Part shown: one piece after another, positions 33,001-40,688 of the stretch
How positions within the stretch are numbered: position 1 is the first letter of the stretch
Layout of the letters: each line of letters begins with the position of its first letter
Assembly (NCBI RefSeq): GCF_008271365.1
Contig: NZ_CP043430.1
Span: forward strand, 1,302,001-1,366,000
Source: Microbacterium sp. 1S1
GTDB taxonomy: Bacteria; Actinomycetota; Actinomycetes; Actinomycetales; Microbacteriaceae
Direction: 5' to 3'
Length of the DNA: 64,000 nucleotides
The notes under the pieces: generated by a model
Seen by the model: only the letters and a program-made list of their open reading frames with translations
The model's database searches: none
Told to the model about the DNA's origin: nothing
Position numbers and translations under genes: made by a program

Positions 33001-33280
33001 GAAGGCGAGCTACGAGCTGAGCTGGACCGGTCTGGCCGCCGGCACCCGCTACCTCGGCCTCGTCCAGTACGGCGATTCGGACGTGCGCACCGTGGTGACC
33101 GTGACCGCGCCGGCCGGCGAGGCGCCGAGCCCGACGCCGGAGCCCTCGCCGACCCCGGACCCGACTCCGGACCCGTCTCCGGACCCGTCTCCGACGCCGG
33201 ACCCGTCTCCGACCCCGGACCCGAGCCCGACGTCGGAACCGACCCCGGATCCGACCCCGGAGACCGACACCCCCGGGTGA
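30065..33280 (+). CDS. Secreted subtilisin-like serine protease (S8) with PA domain
   Basis: 1071 residues. Signal peptide 1-29 (ATTLATLFIASTASAGFA), inhibitor I9-type prodomain about 45-142, then the S8 catalytic domain with Asp186 (VIDTGI), His282 (GHGSHT) and Ser613 (GTSMASPH). A protease-associated domain is inserted at about 450-550 (SGHIVVCDRGGNARAEKS), followed by FN3-like and bacterial pre-peptidase-type beta domains (about 700-1000). The last 45 residues are a Pro/Thr/Ser/Asp repeat tail with no LPxTG or membrane anchor, so release or loose wall association is likely. AGGAGCGAG precedes the ATG at 30065. The 176-bp gap upstream shows no other feature. Confidence 0.93.
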   Translation: MGRTPLRIAAATTLATLFIASTASAGFAATGEVTHPVPVAGTPGHYIVVMKADPLASYEGDIKGLKATKPAEGEQLETQSQDSQRYVKHLKSEQKSLINDVGVTPDTTYQVVLNGFSADLSGEQVDQLRASKDVLGVYPDEIRHPDAQTSTDYLGLGDDRKGRGGVWQQTGGVKKAGEGVVVGVIDTGIAPEHPSFEGKKLKQQKKQKSRHKGSEPYTDGTYVYFDKSDGGQFRGAMVEGQDWDERDYSSKLIGGQYFFAGAQAAGFDFQHDYLSPRDGDGHGSHTASTAAGNFGVEAGIEGVDFGTISGVAPGAKVAAYKACYVGPDTSVTTDDICALSDLVAAIDQAVADGVDVINYSIGGGAASTVMAPEDLAFLSAAAAGVFVATSAGNDGPDPVTADHASPWYTTVAASTIPTWEGTVQFDGFEQAGASVTVPFGESVSGPSIAALDAAAAGAVDAQLCLPGTLDPAKVSGHIVVCDRGGNARAEKSQVVKDAGGIGMVLVNVPGGADSLDNDFHAVPTVHLNAVHREAVLAYVQGGVDRPITLVGENTTGVTTPTPQIAGFSSRGPMLADGSDVLKPDVAAPGVAILAATHNAPGEEPTFGILSGTSMASPHIAGLGALYLGEHPRATPAEIRSAMMTTAYDTVLPDGSKNTNPFEQGAGQVDATRFLNPGLLYLNGFKDWAAFLDGKGLSDFPGIDPIDGSDLNQASISIGSLASAQTVTRSVTSTEKGVFTAKASVPGVNVTVTPSQLSFDKPGQTKTFTVTFDSTTAPVEQWATGSLTWTSKKNTVRSPIAVFPVTADAPAEVTGTGVDGSASVEIIPGLDGDLALGLSGLAPFQLLTDPGNPVEGHSGNENSGDANKDVSWIVDVPEGATLSRFDLDSSDDEGSDLDLTVYRVVGPDDLRYYERWQSATGSADEQVTVPTPTAGTYLVVANVYATTGPMTWDMTYATVLPEGAGSFTATPNPIAAVRGEKASYELSWTGLAAGTRYLGLVQYGDSDVRTVVTVTAPAGEAPSPTPEPSPTPDPTPDPSPDPSPTPDPSPTPDPSPTSEPTPDPTPETDTPG

Positions 33281-33284
33281 CCCC

Positions 33285-33371
33285 CGGCACGGCTGCACGA
33301 CACCGGCACGGCCGCACGACGGAATCCGTCGTGCGGCCGTGCCGTCATATGCGGGTCGTGCAGCCGTGCCG
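33285..33371. terminator. Nested double palindrome after the subtilase gene
   Basis: Outer arms CGGCACGGCTGCACGAC and GTCGTGCAGCCGTGCCG (perfect 17 bp) enclose an inner palindrome with 19-bp arms (33305-33323, 33325-33343) that is itself a near copy of the outer arm. The sequence GGCACGGC(T/C)GCACGAC thus occurs four times, two in each direction. Starts 4 bp after the stop codon; likely terminator. Confidence 0.75.
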
Positions 33372-33500
33372 ACGTGTGGGGGCGTCCGTTCGTCGCACGA
33401 CCGCCGCCGCTCGTCGCAGCGTCCCCCGATCCGGGCGCGACGGCGAGGCATGCTCCCTACCGTGGGGACACGCAATGATGCGTCCACCGAGGAGAACCCC

Positions 33501-35786
33501 ATGACAGTACCTTCGTCGCGCCGCCGTGACGGCGCCGGGCTCGTCGACGACGACCCCGTCATCGAGACCGACCCGAACCTCCCACCCGTCGCCCTCTCGG
33601 CGGAGCACGAGGCGAAGAGCCGCCGCTGGACCCTCCCGAAGATCCTGCTGTGGACGGCCATCGCCCTGCTCGGCGGCGTCGCCTGGGTGATGCTCGCCAT
33701 CGTGCGCGGCGAGACCGTGAACGCGATCTGGTTCGTGTTCGCCGCTGTCTGCACCTACCTCATCGGCTACCGCTTCTACTCCAAGGTCATCGAGCGGTAC
33801 ATCACCCGCCCCGACGACCGCCGGGCCACTCCGGCCGAGGTGAAGCAGGACGGCAAGGACTACGTCCCCACCGACCGTCGAGTGCTCTACGGCCACCACT
33901 TCGCCGCCATCGCCGGTGCCGGCCCGCTCGTCGGCCCCGTGCTCGCGGCGCAGATGGGCTATCTCCCCGGCACCATCTGGATCATCGTGGGCGTCGTGCT
34001 CGCGGGAGCCGTGCAGGACTACACCGTCCTCTTCTTCTCGATGCGCCGCGGCGGCCGCACCATCGGCCAGATGGCGCGGCAGGAACTCGGCAAGATCGGC
34101 GGTACCGCGGCGATCATCGCCTCGCTGCTCATCATGCTCATCATCGTGGCGATCCTCGCGCTCGTGGTCGTCAACGCGCTCGGCGAGAGCCCGTGGGGCG
34201 TCTTCTCCGTCGCGATGACCATCCCGATTGCCCTCTTCATGGGCGTGTACCTCCGCTATCTGCGTCCCGGCAAGGTGACCGAGGTCTCGATCATCGGGTT
34301 CGTGCTGCTCATGGCCGCGATCATCGGCGGCGGCTGGGTCGCCGGCACCGAGTGGGGTCAGGCCATCTTCCACCTCGACCGCACCACGATCGCGTGGGGC
34401 ATCATCATCTACGGCTTCATCGCCGCGGTGCTGCCGGTCTGGCTGCTGCTCGCTCCCCGCGACTACCTCTCCACGTTCATGAAGATCGGCGTCATCGTGA
34501 TGCTCGCCGGCGCGATCGTCCTCGTGCGCCCGGAGATCTCCGTGCCCGCGATCAGCATCTTCGGCGAGAACGGCATGGGGCCGGTGTTCGCGGGCCCGCT
34601 CTTCCCGTTCCTCTTCGTGACGATCGCGTGCGGTGCGTTGTCCGGCTTCCATGCCCTCATCGCGTCGGGCACCACGCCGAAGCTCGTGGAGAAGGAGCGG
34701 CAGACCCGGTTCATCGGCTACGGCGGCATGCTCATGGAGTCGTTCGTCGCGATCATGGCCCTCGTCGCCGCGATCTCGATCGATCAGGGCATCTACTTCG
34801 CGATGAACGCCCCCACGGCCGCGACCGGCGGCACCGTGGAGGGAGCCGTCGCCTTCGTGAACTCGCTCGGGCTGACCGGGGTGAACCTCACCCCCGACAT
34901 GCTCACCGGGACGGCGGCGGCCGTCGGCGAGGAGTCGATCGTCTCCCGCACCGGCGGGGCTCCGACCCTCGCGCTCGGCCTCGCGCACATCATGCAGCAG
35001 GCCCTCGGCGGGCAGGCGCTCATGGCGTTCTGGTACCACTTCGCGATCATGTTCGAGGCGCTGTTCATCCTCACGGCGGTGGATGCCGGCACCCGAGTCG
35101 CCCGCTTCATGTTGCAGGATTCGATCGGAGCCTGGTTCCCGAAGTTCCGCGACGTCTCCTGGCGCCCCGGCGTGTGGATCTGCACGGCGATCATGGTGGC
35201 CGGCTGGGGAGCGATCCTCATCCTCGGCGTCACCGACCCGCTCGGCGGCATCAACACGTTCTTCCCGCTGTTCGGCATCGCGAACCAGCTGCTCGCGGCG
35301 ATTGCGCTCGCCGTGGTGCTGGCCATCGTCGCCAAGCGCGGTCGCAGCTACGTCCGCTGGCTGTGGATCATCGCGCTGCCGCTCGCCTTCACCGCGGCCG
35401 TGACCATCACCGCGTCGCTCTACAAGATCTTCTCGCCGGTGCCGGCGATCGGATACTGGGCGAACCACTTCCGCTACCTCGAAGCCCTGAACTCCGGCGA
35501 CACCGCGCTCGGCGAGCCGGAGGTGCTGCAGGCCGTCATCCGCAATACCGCGGTGCAGGGCACGCTGTCGATCATCTTCGTGGTGCTGGCGATCATCGTG
35601 ATCGTCATGGCGGTCATCGCGACCGTGAAGGCGATCCGCAACGGCGGCGGCGAGAACACCGAGGACCCGGCCGTGCCGTCCCGCCGCTTCGCCCCGGCGG
35701 GGTTCCTGCCCGACGCGGAGGAGCGCGAGCTGGAGAAGCGGTGGGAGCCGATCCTCGCCGACGAGCGCGCGGCGGCACGGCACTGA
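33501..35786 (+). CDS. cstA: CstA family carbon starvation / pyruvate transporter
   Basis: 761 residues with about 16-18 membrane helices. Conserved CstA segments include YRFYSKVIERYI, the GHHFAAIAGAGPLVGPVLAAQMGYLP signature (about 131-157, family-typical), QDYTVLFFSMRRGGRTIG, FHALIASGTTPKL and DAGTRVARF. CstA and BtsT carry pyruvate or, in some species, peptides by proton symport. The N-terminus has about 45 hydrophilic residues. GAGGAG precedes the ATG at 33501. Followed within 2 bp by the ybdD-type gene, then by a LytS/LytR pair and an SSS symporter, which suggests control by extracellular carboxylate (inference). Confidence 0.93.
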   Translation: MTVPSSRRRDGAGLVDDDPVIETDPNLPPVALSAEHEAKSRRWTLPKILLWTAIALLGGVAWVMLAIVRGETVNAIWFVFAAVCTYLIGYRFYSKVIERYITRPDDRRATPAEVKQDGKDYVPTDRRVLYGHHFAAIAGAGPLVGPVLAAQMGYLPGTIWIIVGVVLAGAVQDYTVLFFSMRRGGRTIGQMARQELGKIGGTAAIIASLLIMLIIVAILALVVVNALGESPWGVFSVAMTIPIALFMGVYLRYLRPGKVTEVSIIGFVLLMAAIIGGGWVAGTEWGQAIFHLDRTTIAWGIIIYGFIAAVLPVWLLLAPRDYLSTFMKIGVIVMLAGAIVLVRPEISVPAISIFGENGMGPVFAGPLFPFLFVTIACGALSGFHALIASGTTPKLVEKERQTRFIGYGGMLMESFVAIMALVAAISIDQGIYFAMNAPTAATGGTVEGAVAFVNSLGLTGVNLTPDMLTGTAAAVGEESIVSRTGGAPTLALGLAHIMQQALGGQALMAFWYHFAIMFEALFILTAVDAGTRVARFMLQDSIGAWFPKFRDVSWRPGVWICTAIMVAGWGAILILGVTDPLGGINTFFPLFGIANQLLAAIALAVVLAIVAKRGRSYVRWLWIIALPLAFTAAVTITASLYKIFSPVPAIGYWANHFRYLEALNSGDTALGEPEVLQAVIRNTAVQGTLSIIFVVLAIIVIVMAVIATVKAIRNGGGENTEDPAVPSRRFAPAGFLPDAEERELEKRWEPILADERAAARH

Positions 35787-35787
35787 G

Positions 35788-36033
35788 ATGACCCACGCGA
35801 TGGATCGGACGGATGCCGCGACCTCCCCGCTGCGGGCGCTGTGGAGCGCCCTCGGCCGGGTCGGCCGCGGCATCCGCTGGTACATGACGACGCTGATGGG
35901 CGACACCGCGTACGCCACGTACGTCGCCCATCACCGTCGGCATCATCCGGACGAGGAGCCGCTGACGGAGCGGCAGTTCTGGCGTCAGCGGATGGACGAC
36001 CAGGACCGCAATCCCGGTGCCCGGTGCTGCTGA
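35788..36033 (+). CDS. YbdD/YjiX family small protein
   Basis: 81 residues. The core VGRGIRWYMTTLMGDTAYATYVAHHRRHHPDEEPLTERQFWRQR-type sequence and the ending GARCC match the YbdD/YjiX family that almost always follows CstA/BtsT genes. Recent work on enterobacterial homologues indicates such proteins are needed for transporter activity; here the role is inferred from synteny. The gene begins 1 bp after the cstA stop codon. Confidence 0.9.
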   Translation: MTHAMDRTDAATSPLRALWSALGRVGRGIRWYMTTLMGDTAYATYVAHHRRHHPDEEPLTERQFWRQRMDDQDRNPGARCC

Positions 36034-36038
36034 CCCGT

Positions 36039-36098
36039 CGACGGGCTCAGGACCCTTCGATCGGCTCAGAGGCCCAAGCCGGGTCGCTGAGCCCGTCG
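36039..36098. repeat. REP-like palindrome with CTGAGCCCGTCG arms
   Basis: CGACGGGCTCAG (36039-36050) and CTGAGCCCGTCG (36087-36098) are perfect inverted arms, with a third degenerate copy CTTCGATCGGCTCAG in the loop (36055-36069). The motif TCGCTGAGCCCGTCGAAG is of the kind widely dispersed between genes of high-GC bacteria. It probably also ends the cstA-ybdD transcript. Confidence 0.7.
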
Positions 36099-36143
36099 AA
36101 GCGTCGGCCGCTGGACCCGCCGTCGCGTCCCTAGGCTGAACGC

Positions 36144-37325
36144 ATGAACGACGTCGTCCTCGCCGCGGTCCTCGGCGCGCTCGGCGGCATCGTCCTCACG
36201 GCGCTGCTGCTCCTCGCCCGACGGTTCGCGCGCGGGGCGGCGGACCTCGGCAGCGAGGCGGAACAGGGGGCGCTGCGGGCGTTGCATCAGGCGAGTCTCG
36301 CCGCGCCTCACCTCCGCGGCGGACTGACCGGCCCGGACGTGGTCACGGCGGCGCGGCACCTGCGGACTCTGCTGGGGAGCGCCGCGGTCGCCATCGTCGC
36401 CGAGGGCGACACGGTCACGCTCGACGGGGCGGCGGACGGGCTGGAATCCGCCGCCGTGCGGATCGCCGCCCAGGTGCGTCGATCGGGTCGGCGTCAAGTG
36501 TTCCCGGCGCCGTCGCGGACGGACGACCTGGAGGCCGTCGGCGCGCCCATCCTCGTCGACGGGGTCATCGTCGGGGTGGTCGTCGCCTTCGCGTCGCCCG
36601 TGCGCGCTGCACTCGTGCGGGCGGCAGAGGAGGTCGCCGACTGGTGTGCGGCACAGGTCGAGCTCGGCGGGCTCGAGGCGTCGCGCACGCAGCTCGCCGA
36701 GGCCGAGCTCCGCGCCCTGCGCGCGCAGATCTCCCCGCACTTCATCTACAACGCCCTCACGGCGATCGCCTCGTTCATCACGACCGACCCCGACCGCGCC
36801 CGCGACCTCGTGCTCGAGTTCGCCGACTTCACCCGGTACTCCTTCCGACGGCAGGGAGAGTTCACCACGCTCGCGGAGGAGCTGGGCAGCATCCACTCGT
36901 ACCTCGAACTGGAGCGTGCGCGCTTCGGCCATCGCCTGAGGGTGACGCTGCAGATCGCACCGGAGACCTTGGCGACGGTCATCCCCTTCCTCTCGGTGCA
37001 GCCGCTGGTGGAGAACGCCGTGCGGCACGGCCTGGAGCCGGGGGAGGGCGGCGGCGAGATCCGCATCACCTCGCGCGACGACGGCACGCACACCGAGATC
37101 CTCGTGGAGGACGACGGCGTGGGTATGGACCCTGAGGGTCTGCGCGCTCTGCTGACGGCGCGCGACGAGGGCGGTCACGTGGGCCTGCGGAACGTCGACA
37201 CCCGGCTCCGCCAGGTCTATGGGAGTGGGGGAGGGCTGGTCGTGGAGACCAACGCCGGCGCGGGTACCCTGGTGCGCATGCGAGTCCCGAAATCGCAGCC
37301 CCTCCACGATCCGGACGACGACTGA
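36144..37325 (+). CDS. LytS-type sensor histidine kinase with a single membrane helix
   Basis: 393 residues. One N-terminal membrane helix (VLAAVLGALGGIVLTALLLLA), a GAF-like sensor domain (about 65-170), then the His_kinase domain with LRAQISPHFIYNALTAI (H199) and an HATPase domain with QPLVENAVRHGL and EDDGVGM. E. coli BtsS and LytS have five or more helices; this shorter form must sense differently. TAGGCT exactly 6 nt before the ATG suggests a leaderless transcript. The response regulator starts 8 bp after the stop. Likely senses carbon-source state for the adjacent transporters. Confidence 0.9.
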   Translation: MNDVVLAAVLGALGGIVLTALLLLARRFARGAADLGSEAEQGALRALHQASLAAPHLRGGLTGPDVVTAARHLRTLLGSAAVAIVAEGDTVTLDGAADGLESAAVRIAAQVRRSGRRQVFPAPSRTDDLEAVGAPILVDGVIVGVVVAFASPVRAALVRAAEEVADWCAAQVELGGLEASRTQLAEAELRALRAQISPHFIYNALTAIASFITTDPDRARDLVLEFADFTRYSFRRQGEFTTLAEELGSIHSYLELERARFGHRLRVTLQIAPETLATVIPFLSVQPLVENAVRHGLEPGEGGGEIRITSRDDGTHTEILVEDDGVGMDPEGLRALLTARDEGGHVGLRNVDTRLRQVYGSGGGLVVETNAGAGTLVRMRVPKSQPLHDPDDD

Positions 37326-37333
37326 GGAGCGGC

Positions 37334-38052
37334 ATGATCGACGTCCTCGTCGCCGATGACGAGCAGCCGGCCCTCGATGAGCTCGTGCACCTGCTGCGTG
37401 CCGACCCGCGCATCGGCGAGATCCTCACGGCGGGCAACGGCGCCGACGCCCTGCGGCAGCTCTCCGCCCGTGCGGTGCGGATCGCATTCCTCGACATCCA
37501 CATGCCGGGCCTCCGCGGCACCGAGCTCGCCCGCGCGCTCCTCGCCCTCGCGGAGCCACCGGCGGTCGTCTTCGTCACCGCCGACGAGGCCCGCGCGGTC
37601 GAGGCGTTCGAGCTGCGTGCGGCCGACTACCTCCTCAAGCCGGTCCGGCGGGAGCGGTTGCGCAGCGCGGTGGACCGGGTGATCGAGCAGGACGCCGCCC
37701 CGCGCGGGGAGGACGAGGTGCTGCCGGTGACGGTCGGTGCGGCCGTGCGGTTCGTCCGACGCAGCGACGTTCGCTGGGTGCAGGCGCAGGGTGACTACGC
37801 GCGCCTGCACACCGAGGACGACGGTCCGGGCCACCTCGTGCGGATCCCCCTGTCCGAACTCGAGGCACGGTGGGCCCCCGCGGGGTTCCTGCGTATCCAT
37901 CGCTCCACCCTCGTGCGGATCGACGCGGTGACCGAGGCACGGCTGTCCGGCGGGGAGCCCACGGTCGTCGTCGGCGCGCTGGTCCTGCCGGTGAGCAGGA
38001 GACTCGTCTCGGCGGTGCGGGAGGCGCTCCTGCGGGGGAGGGGCCGGGGTGA
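37334..38052 (+). CDS. LytR/AlgR-type response regulator (3' end frame uncertain)
   Basis: About 238 residues. Receiver domain with phospho-acceptor D54 (AFLDIHMPG) and Lys in YLLKPVRRERL; LytTR DNA-binding domain about 133-235 (VRWVQAQGDYARLHT, GFLRIHRSTLVRID, LPVSRRLVSAVREALL). As given, the frame has no stop at the domain end: it runs through the next gene and into the symporter as one 847-codon frame. One extra G in the G-rich run 38034-38049 would place the TGA at 38050-38052 in frame, overlapping the next start as GTGA, the arrangement seen elsewhere here. I therefore end the gene there. Confidence 0.8.
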
Positions 38053-38423
38053 GCGAGGCACCGAAGCGGGTGCGGGTCACCGCGGACGCCCCGCCCCGCC
38101 GCTCCTCCGCCGCGACGCGGGGGATCGCTCTGCCCGGAGCGCCGGTCGCGGAAGCCGACGCCGTCTACGCGCGTGCTCTGATGCGCAGCCAGCTCCGGCT
38201 CGCGCTCGGCACCGTCGCCGGCTTCGTCGTGGTCGTCGTCGCGCTGGCGCTCGGGATCGCGCTCATCCCCGAGATCGACGACATCGTCATCGGCGGGCTG
38301 CCGCTGTCGTGGCTGCTCCAGGCCTTCGCGTTCTATCCCGTGATCCTCGTCTTCGCGGTGCTGTACGTGCGCACGGCGGTCCGCAACGAGCGGCGCTACC
38401 GTGCCCTGCGGGACAGAGAATGA
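38049..38423 (+). CDS. Two-TM membrane protein preceding the symporter (DUF485-like)
   Basis: 124 residues: an Arg/Pro-rich 45-residue N-terminus, helix 1 LALGTVAGFVVVVVALALGIAL, helix 2 LLQAFAFYPVILVFAVLYV and a charged end ERRYRALRDRE. Position and topology resemble DUF485/YjcH-type proteins that precede ActP-like symporters, though sequence similarity is weak by eye. GTG start at 38049; stop overlaps the symporter ATG (ATGA). A role as a symporter partner is inferred from coupling only. Confidence 0.75.
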   Translation: MSEAPKRVRVTADAPPRRSSAATRGIALPGAPVAEADAVYARALMRSQLRLALGTVAGFVVVVVALALGIALIPEIDDIVIGGLPLSWLLQAFAFYPVILVFAVLYVRTAVRNERRYRALRDRE

Positions 38424-39877
38424 ACGTCGTCCTCGACCTCGTGGGCGTCGCACTGGTCGTCATCGCGACCCTCCTCATCGGGGTCTACGGGCTGCGGGTG
38501 TCGCGGACGACCAGCGACTTCTTCGTGGCATCGCGAACGGTCCGTCCGGTATGGAACGCCTCGGCGATCAGTGGTGAGTACCTCTCGGCCGGTACGTTCC
38601 TCGGCCTCTCCGGGCTGGTGCTGCTGGACGGGGCCCGCGGGTTCTGGTTCCCCATCGGGTACGCCGCGGGCTATCTGCTCGTCCTCGTCTTCGTCGCCGC
38701 GCCCCTGCGCCGCAGCGGTGCGTACACCATCCCCGACTTCGTCGAGGCCCGGCTCGGCTCGGCGACAGCGCGCCGCGTCACCAGCCTCGCGGTGCTCATC
38801 ATCGGCTGGCTCTACATCGTCCCCCAGCTCCACGGCGCGGGGATCACGCTCGTCGTGGTCGCCGGACTGCCGGAGTGGGTCGGCGCCGTGACGGTCGCGG
38901 TGCTCGTGGCGGCGGCGGTCGCCGCGGGGGGCATGCGCGCCATCACCTTCGTGCAGGCGTTCCAGTACTGGCTCAAGCTCACGGCCCTCCTCGTGCCGGT
39001 GGTGTGCATCGCATTCGCGCTGGGCGGCGGTCCCCACGATTTCGATCCCGCGCTCGTCTTCCCCGTGGAGGCCGGACCGTCCGGCTTCGACGCCTACGAG
39101 ACCGCGTCGCTGCTGCTCGCCCTGCTCCTCGGGACGATGGGGCTGCCTCACGTCCTGGTGCGGTTCTACACGAGCCCGACGGGGGCCTCCGCGCGGCGGA
39201 CCACCGTGATCGTCATCGCCATGGTGAGCGCGTTCTATGCCGTGTCGAGCGCGATGGGGCTCCTCGCGCGGATCGCGGCCCCGGACCTCGCACGCCCCGG
39301 GCTCGCGGACACGGTGGTGCTGCAGTTGCCGTCACGGGTGTTCCCCGGGCCCGTGGGCGAGGTGCTGACAGCCCTCATCGTGGCCGGGGCCTTCGCCGCC
39401 TTCCTGGCGACCTCGGCCGGACTCGTGGTTTCGCTCGCGGGGGTCATCAGCCAGGACGTCTTCTCCGGCTCGGTGCGCTCGTTCCGCCTCTCCGCGGTGC
39501 TGTGCGCGCTCGTGCCGCTGGGCGTCGCGCTGCTCAGCGCCCCCGCGGGCCTCGTCTCGAGCGTGGGGGTGGTGTTCGTCGTGGCCGCGTCGACGCTCTC
39601 GCCCGTGGTGCTGCTGGGCGTGTGGTGGCGTGGCCTCACCGGGCGCGGGGCGGTCGCGGGCATGGTGTGCGGCGGCGTCGCGACCGGGCTCGCCCTGCTC
39701 GTGCACGCCGCGGTGGACGGCGTGGGCGTCGCGGCGCCCTACCTCGCGCAGCCCGCCGCCTGGACGATCCCGCTGGCGACCGGGGTCACGGTCGCCGTGT
39801 CGCTGCTCGACCCTCGCGGGCCCTCGCCCCGGACGGACCGCTTCCTCGCGCGCGTGCACACCCCCGACCGCGTCTGA
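38420..39877 (+). CDS. Sodium:solute symporter family transporter (SSS, ActP-like)
   Basis: 485 residues with about 13 membrane helices. SSS motifs include FFVASRTVRPVWNASAISGEYLSAGTFLG, YTIPDFVEARLGS, QAFQYWLKLTALLVPVV and MGLPHVLVRFYTSPTGASARRT, closest to the acetate/pyruvate branch (ActP, MctC). It probably imports a short-chain carboxylate with sodium or protons. It is the last gene of the LytS/LytR operon and is followed by the composite minisatellite. Confidence 0.9.
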   Translation: MNVVLDLVGVALVVIATLLIGVYGLRVSRTTSDFFVASRTVRPVWNASAISGEYLSAGTFLGLSGLVLLDGARGFWFPIGYAAGYLLVLVFVAAPLRRSGAYTIPDFVEARLGSATARRVTSLAVLIIGWLYIVPQLHGAGITLVVVAGLPEWVGAVTVAVLVAAAVAAGGMRAITFVQAFQYWLKLTALLVPVVCIAFALGGGPHDFDPALVFPVEAGPSGFDAYETASLLLALLLGTMGLPHVLVRFYTSPTGASARRTTVIVIAMVSAFYAVSSAMGLLARIAAPDLARPGLADTVVLQLPSRVFPGPVGEVLTALIVAGAFAAFLATSAGLVVSLAGVISQDVFSGSVRSFRLSAVLCALVPLGVALLSAPAGLVSSVGVVFVVAASTLSPVVLLGVWWRGLTGRGAVAGMVCGGVATGLALLVHAAVDGVGVAAPYLAQPAAWTIPLATGVTVAVSLLDPRGPSPRTDRFLARVHTPDRV

Positions 39878-40688
39878 CCCTGCTTCTGCTTCCTACTCCC
39901 GCTCTCGCTCTCGCCGGGACAGGCGACCGCGCGGTAGCAGGCAGGTGAATGCCCATCGAGCCTGAGCCCGCGCGAGTGCCTGAAGAGCGGGGTCGGTGTG
40001 GCCCGGTCAGGGGGCTCCAGCGCGACGGCAGGCACTGGAGCGAGAACAGGCAGGGAGCAGGGAGGCCTCAACGGGCGGGAGCGCGTGTCGGGGCGCGGTA
40101 GCGAGTTCGCGCGGGAGGGCAGGCGGTGGCCCGAGAACAGGCAGGGAGAGTCAGGAGTGCCTGCGCTGGCGGGAGTGTCTGACCCCGCGGGAGGGCCTGA
40201 CCCCGCGGGAGTGCCTGACCTTGCGGGAGTGCCTGAGCTAGCGGGAGTGCCTGACCCCGCGGGAGTGCCTGCGCTGGCGGGAGGGCCTGACCCCGCGGGA
40301 GTGCCTGACCCCGCGGGAGTGCCTGACCCCCGCGGGAGTGCCTGACCCCGCGGGAGTGCCTGACCCCGCGGGGGTGCCTGCAGTGACGCGGGTACCCGGG
40401 GCCGGGGCCAGCGGGGTCGTGTACGGGGACAGGTGATCGCGCGGGAACAGGCAGGGAGCATCAGGAGTGCCTGTGCTGGCGGGAGTGCCTGACCCCGCGG
40501 GAGTGCCTGACCGCGCGGGAGTGCCTGACCGCGCGGGAGTGCCTGCCCGCGCGGGAGGGCCTGCAGCGGCGCGAGGACCCGGGTCCGGGGCTCGCGGAGT
40601 CGTGTGCGGGGACAGGTGATCGCGCGGGAACAGGCAGAGGGCACTGGGAGTGCCTGACCCCGCGGGAGGGCCTGCAGTGGCGCGAGGG
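39878..40688. repeat. Composite minisatellite with 18-bp units in blocks of about 12, 5 and 2
   Basis: The whole gap between the convergent symporter and pirin genes is repetitive. The unit CCCCGCGGGAGTGCCTGA (18 bp) recurs about 12 times at 40163-40380, five times at 40470-40563 and about twice at 40643-40673. Each block is led by a GGGACAGGTGATCGCGCGGG-like segment (40425, 40608, and a degenerate one near 39915) plus AACAGGCAG, and closed by GCAGTGGCGCGAGG. The lead copies are 183 bp apart. An Ala/Pro/Gly/Gln-rich minus-strand frame spans it but shows no protein character. Confidence 0.9.

Noticed and set aside
33345..35918. Antisense open frame of 857 codons opposite cstA
   Set aside because: Glu/His/Arg-rich shadow of a clear membrane transporter gene.
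37334..39877. A genuine 847-residue response regulator-symporter fusion protein
   Set aside because: The middle part (38052-38419) in that frame is Arg-rich nonsense, whereas the shifted frame gives a plausible two-helix membrane protein with GTGA and ATGA overlaps.
40150..40680. Possible CRISPR array
   Set aside because: Units are contiguous 18-bp repeats without unique spacers, and no cas genes are nearby.
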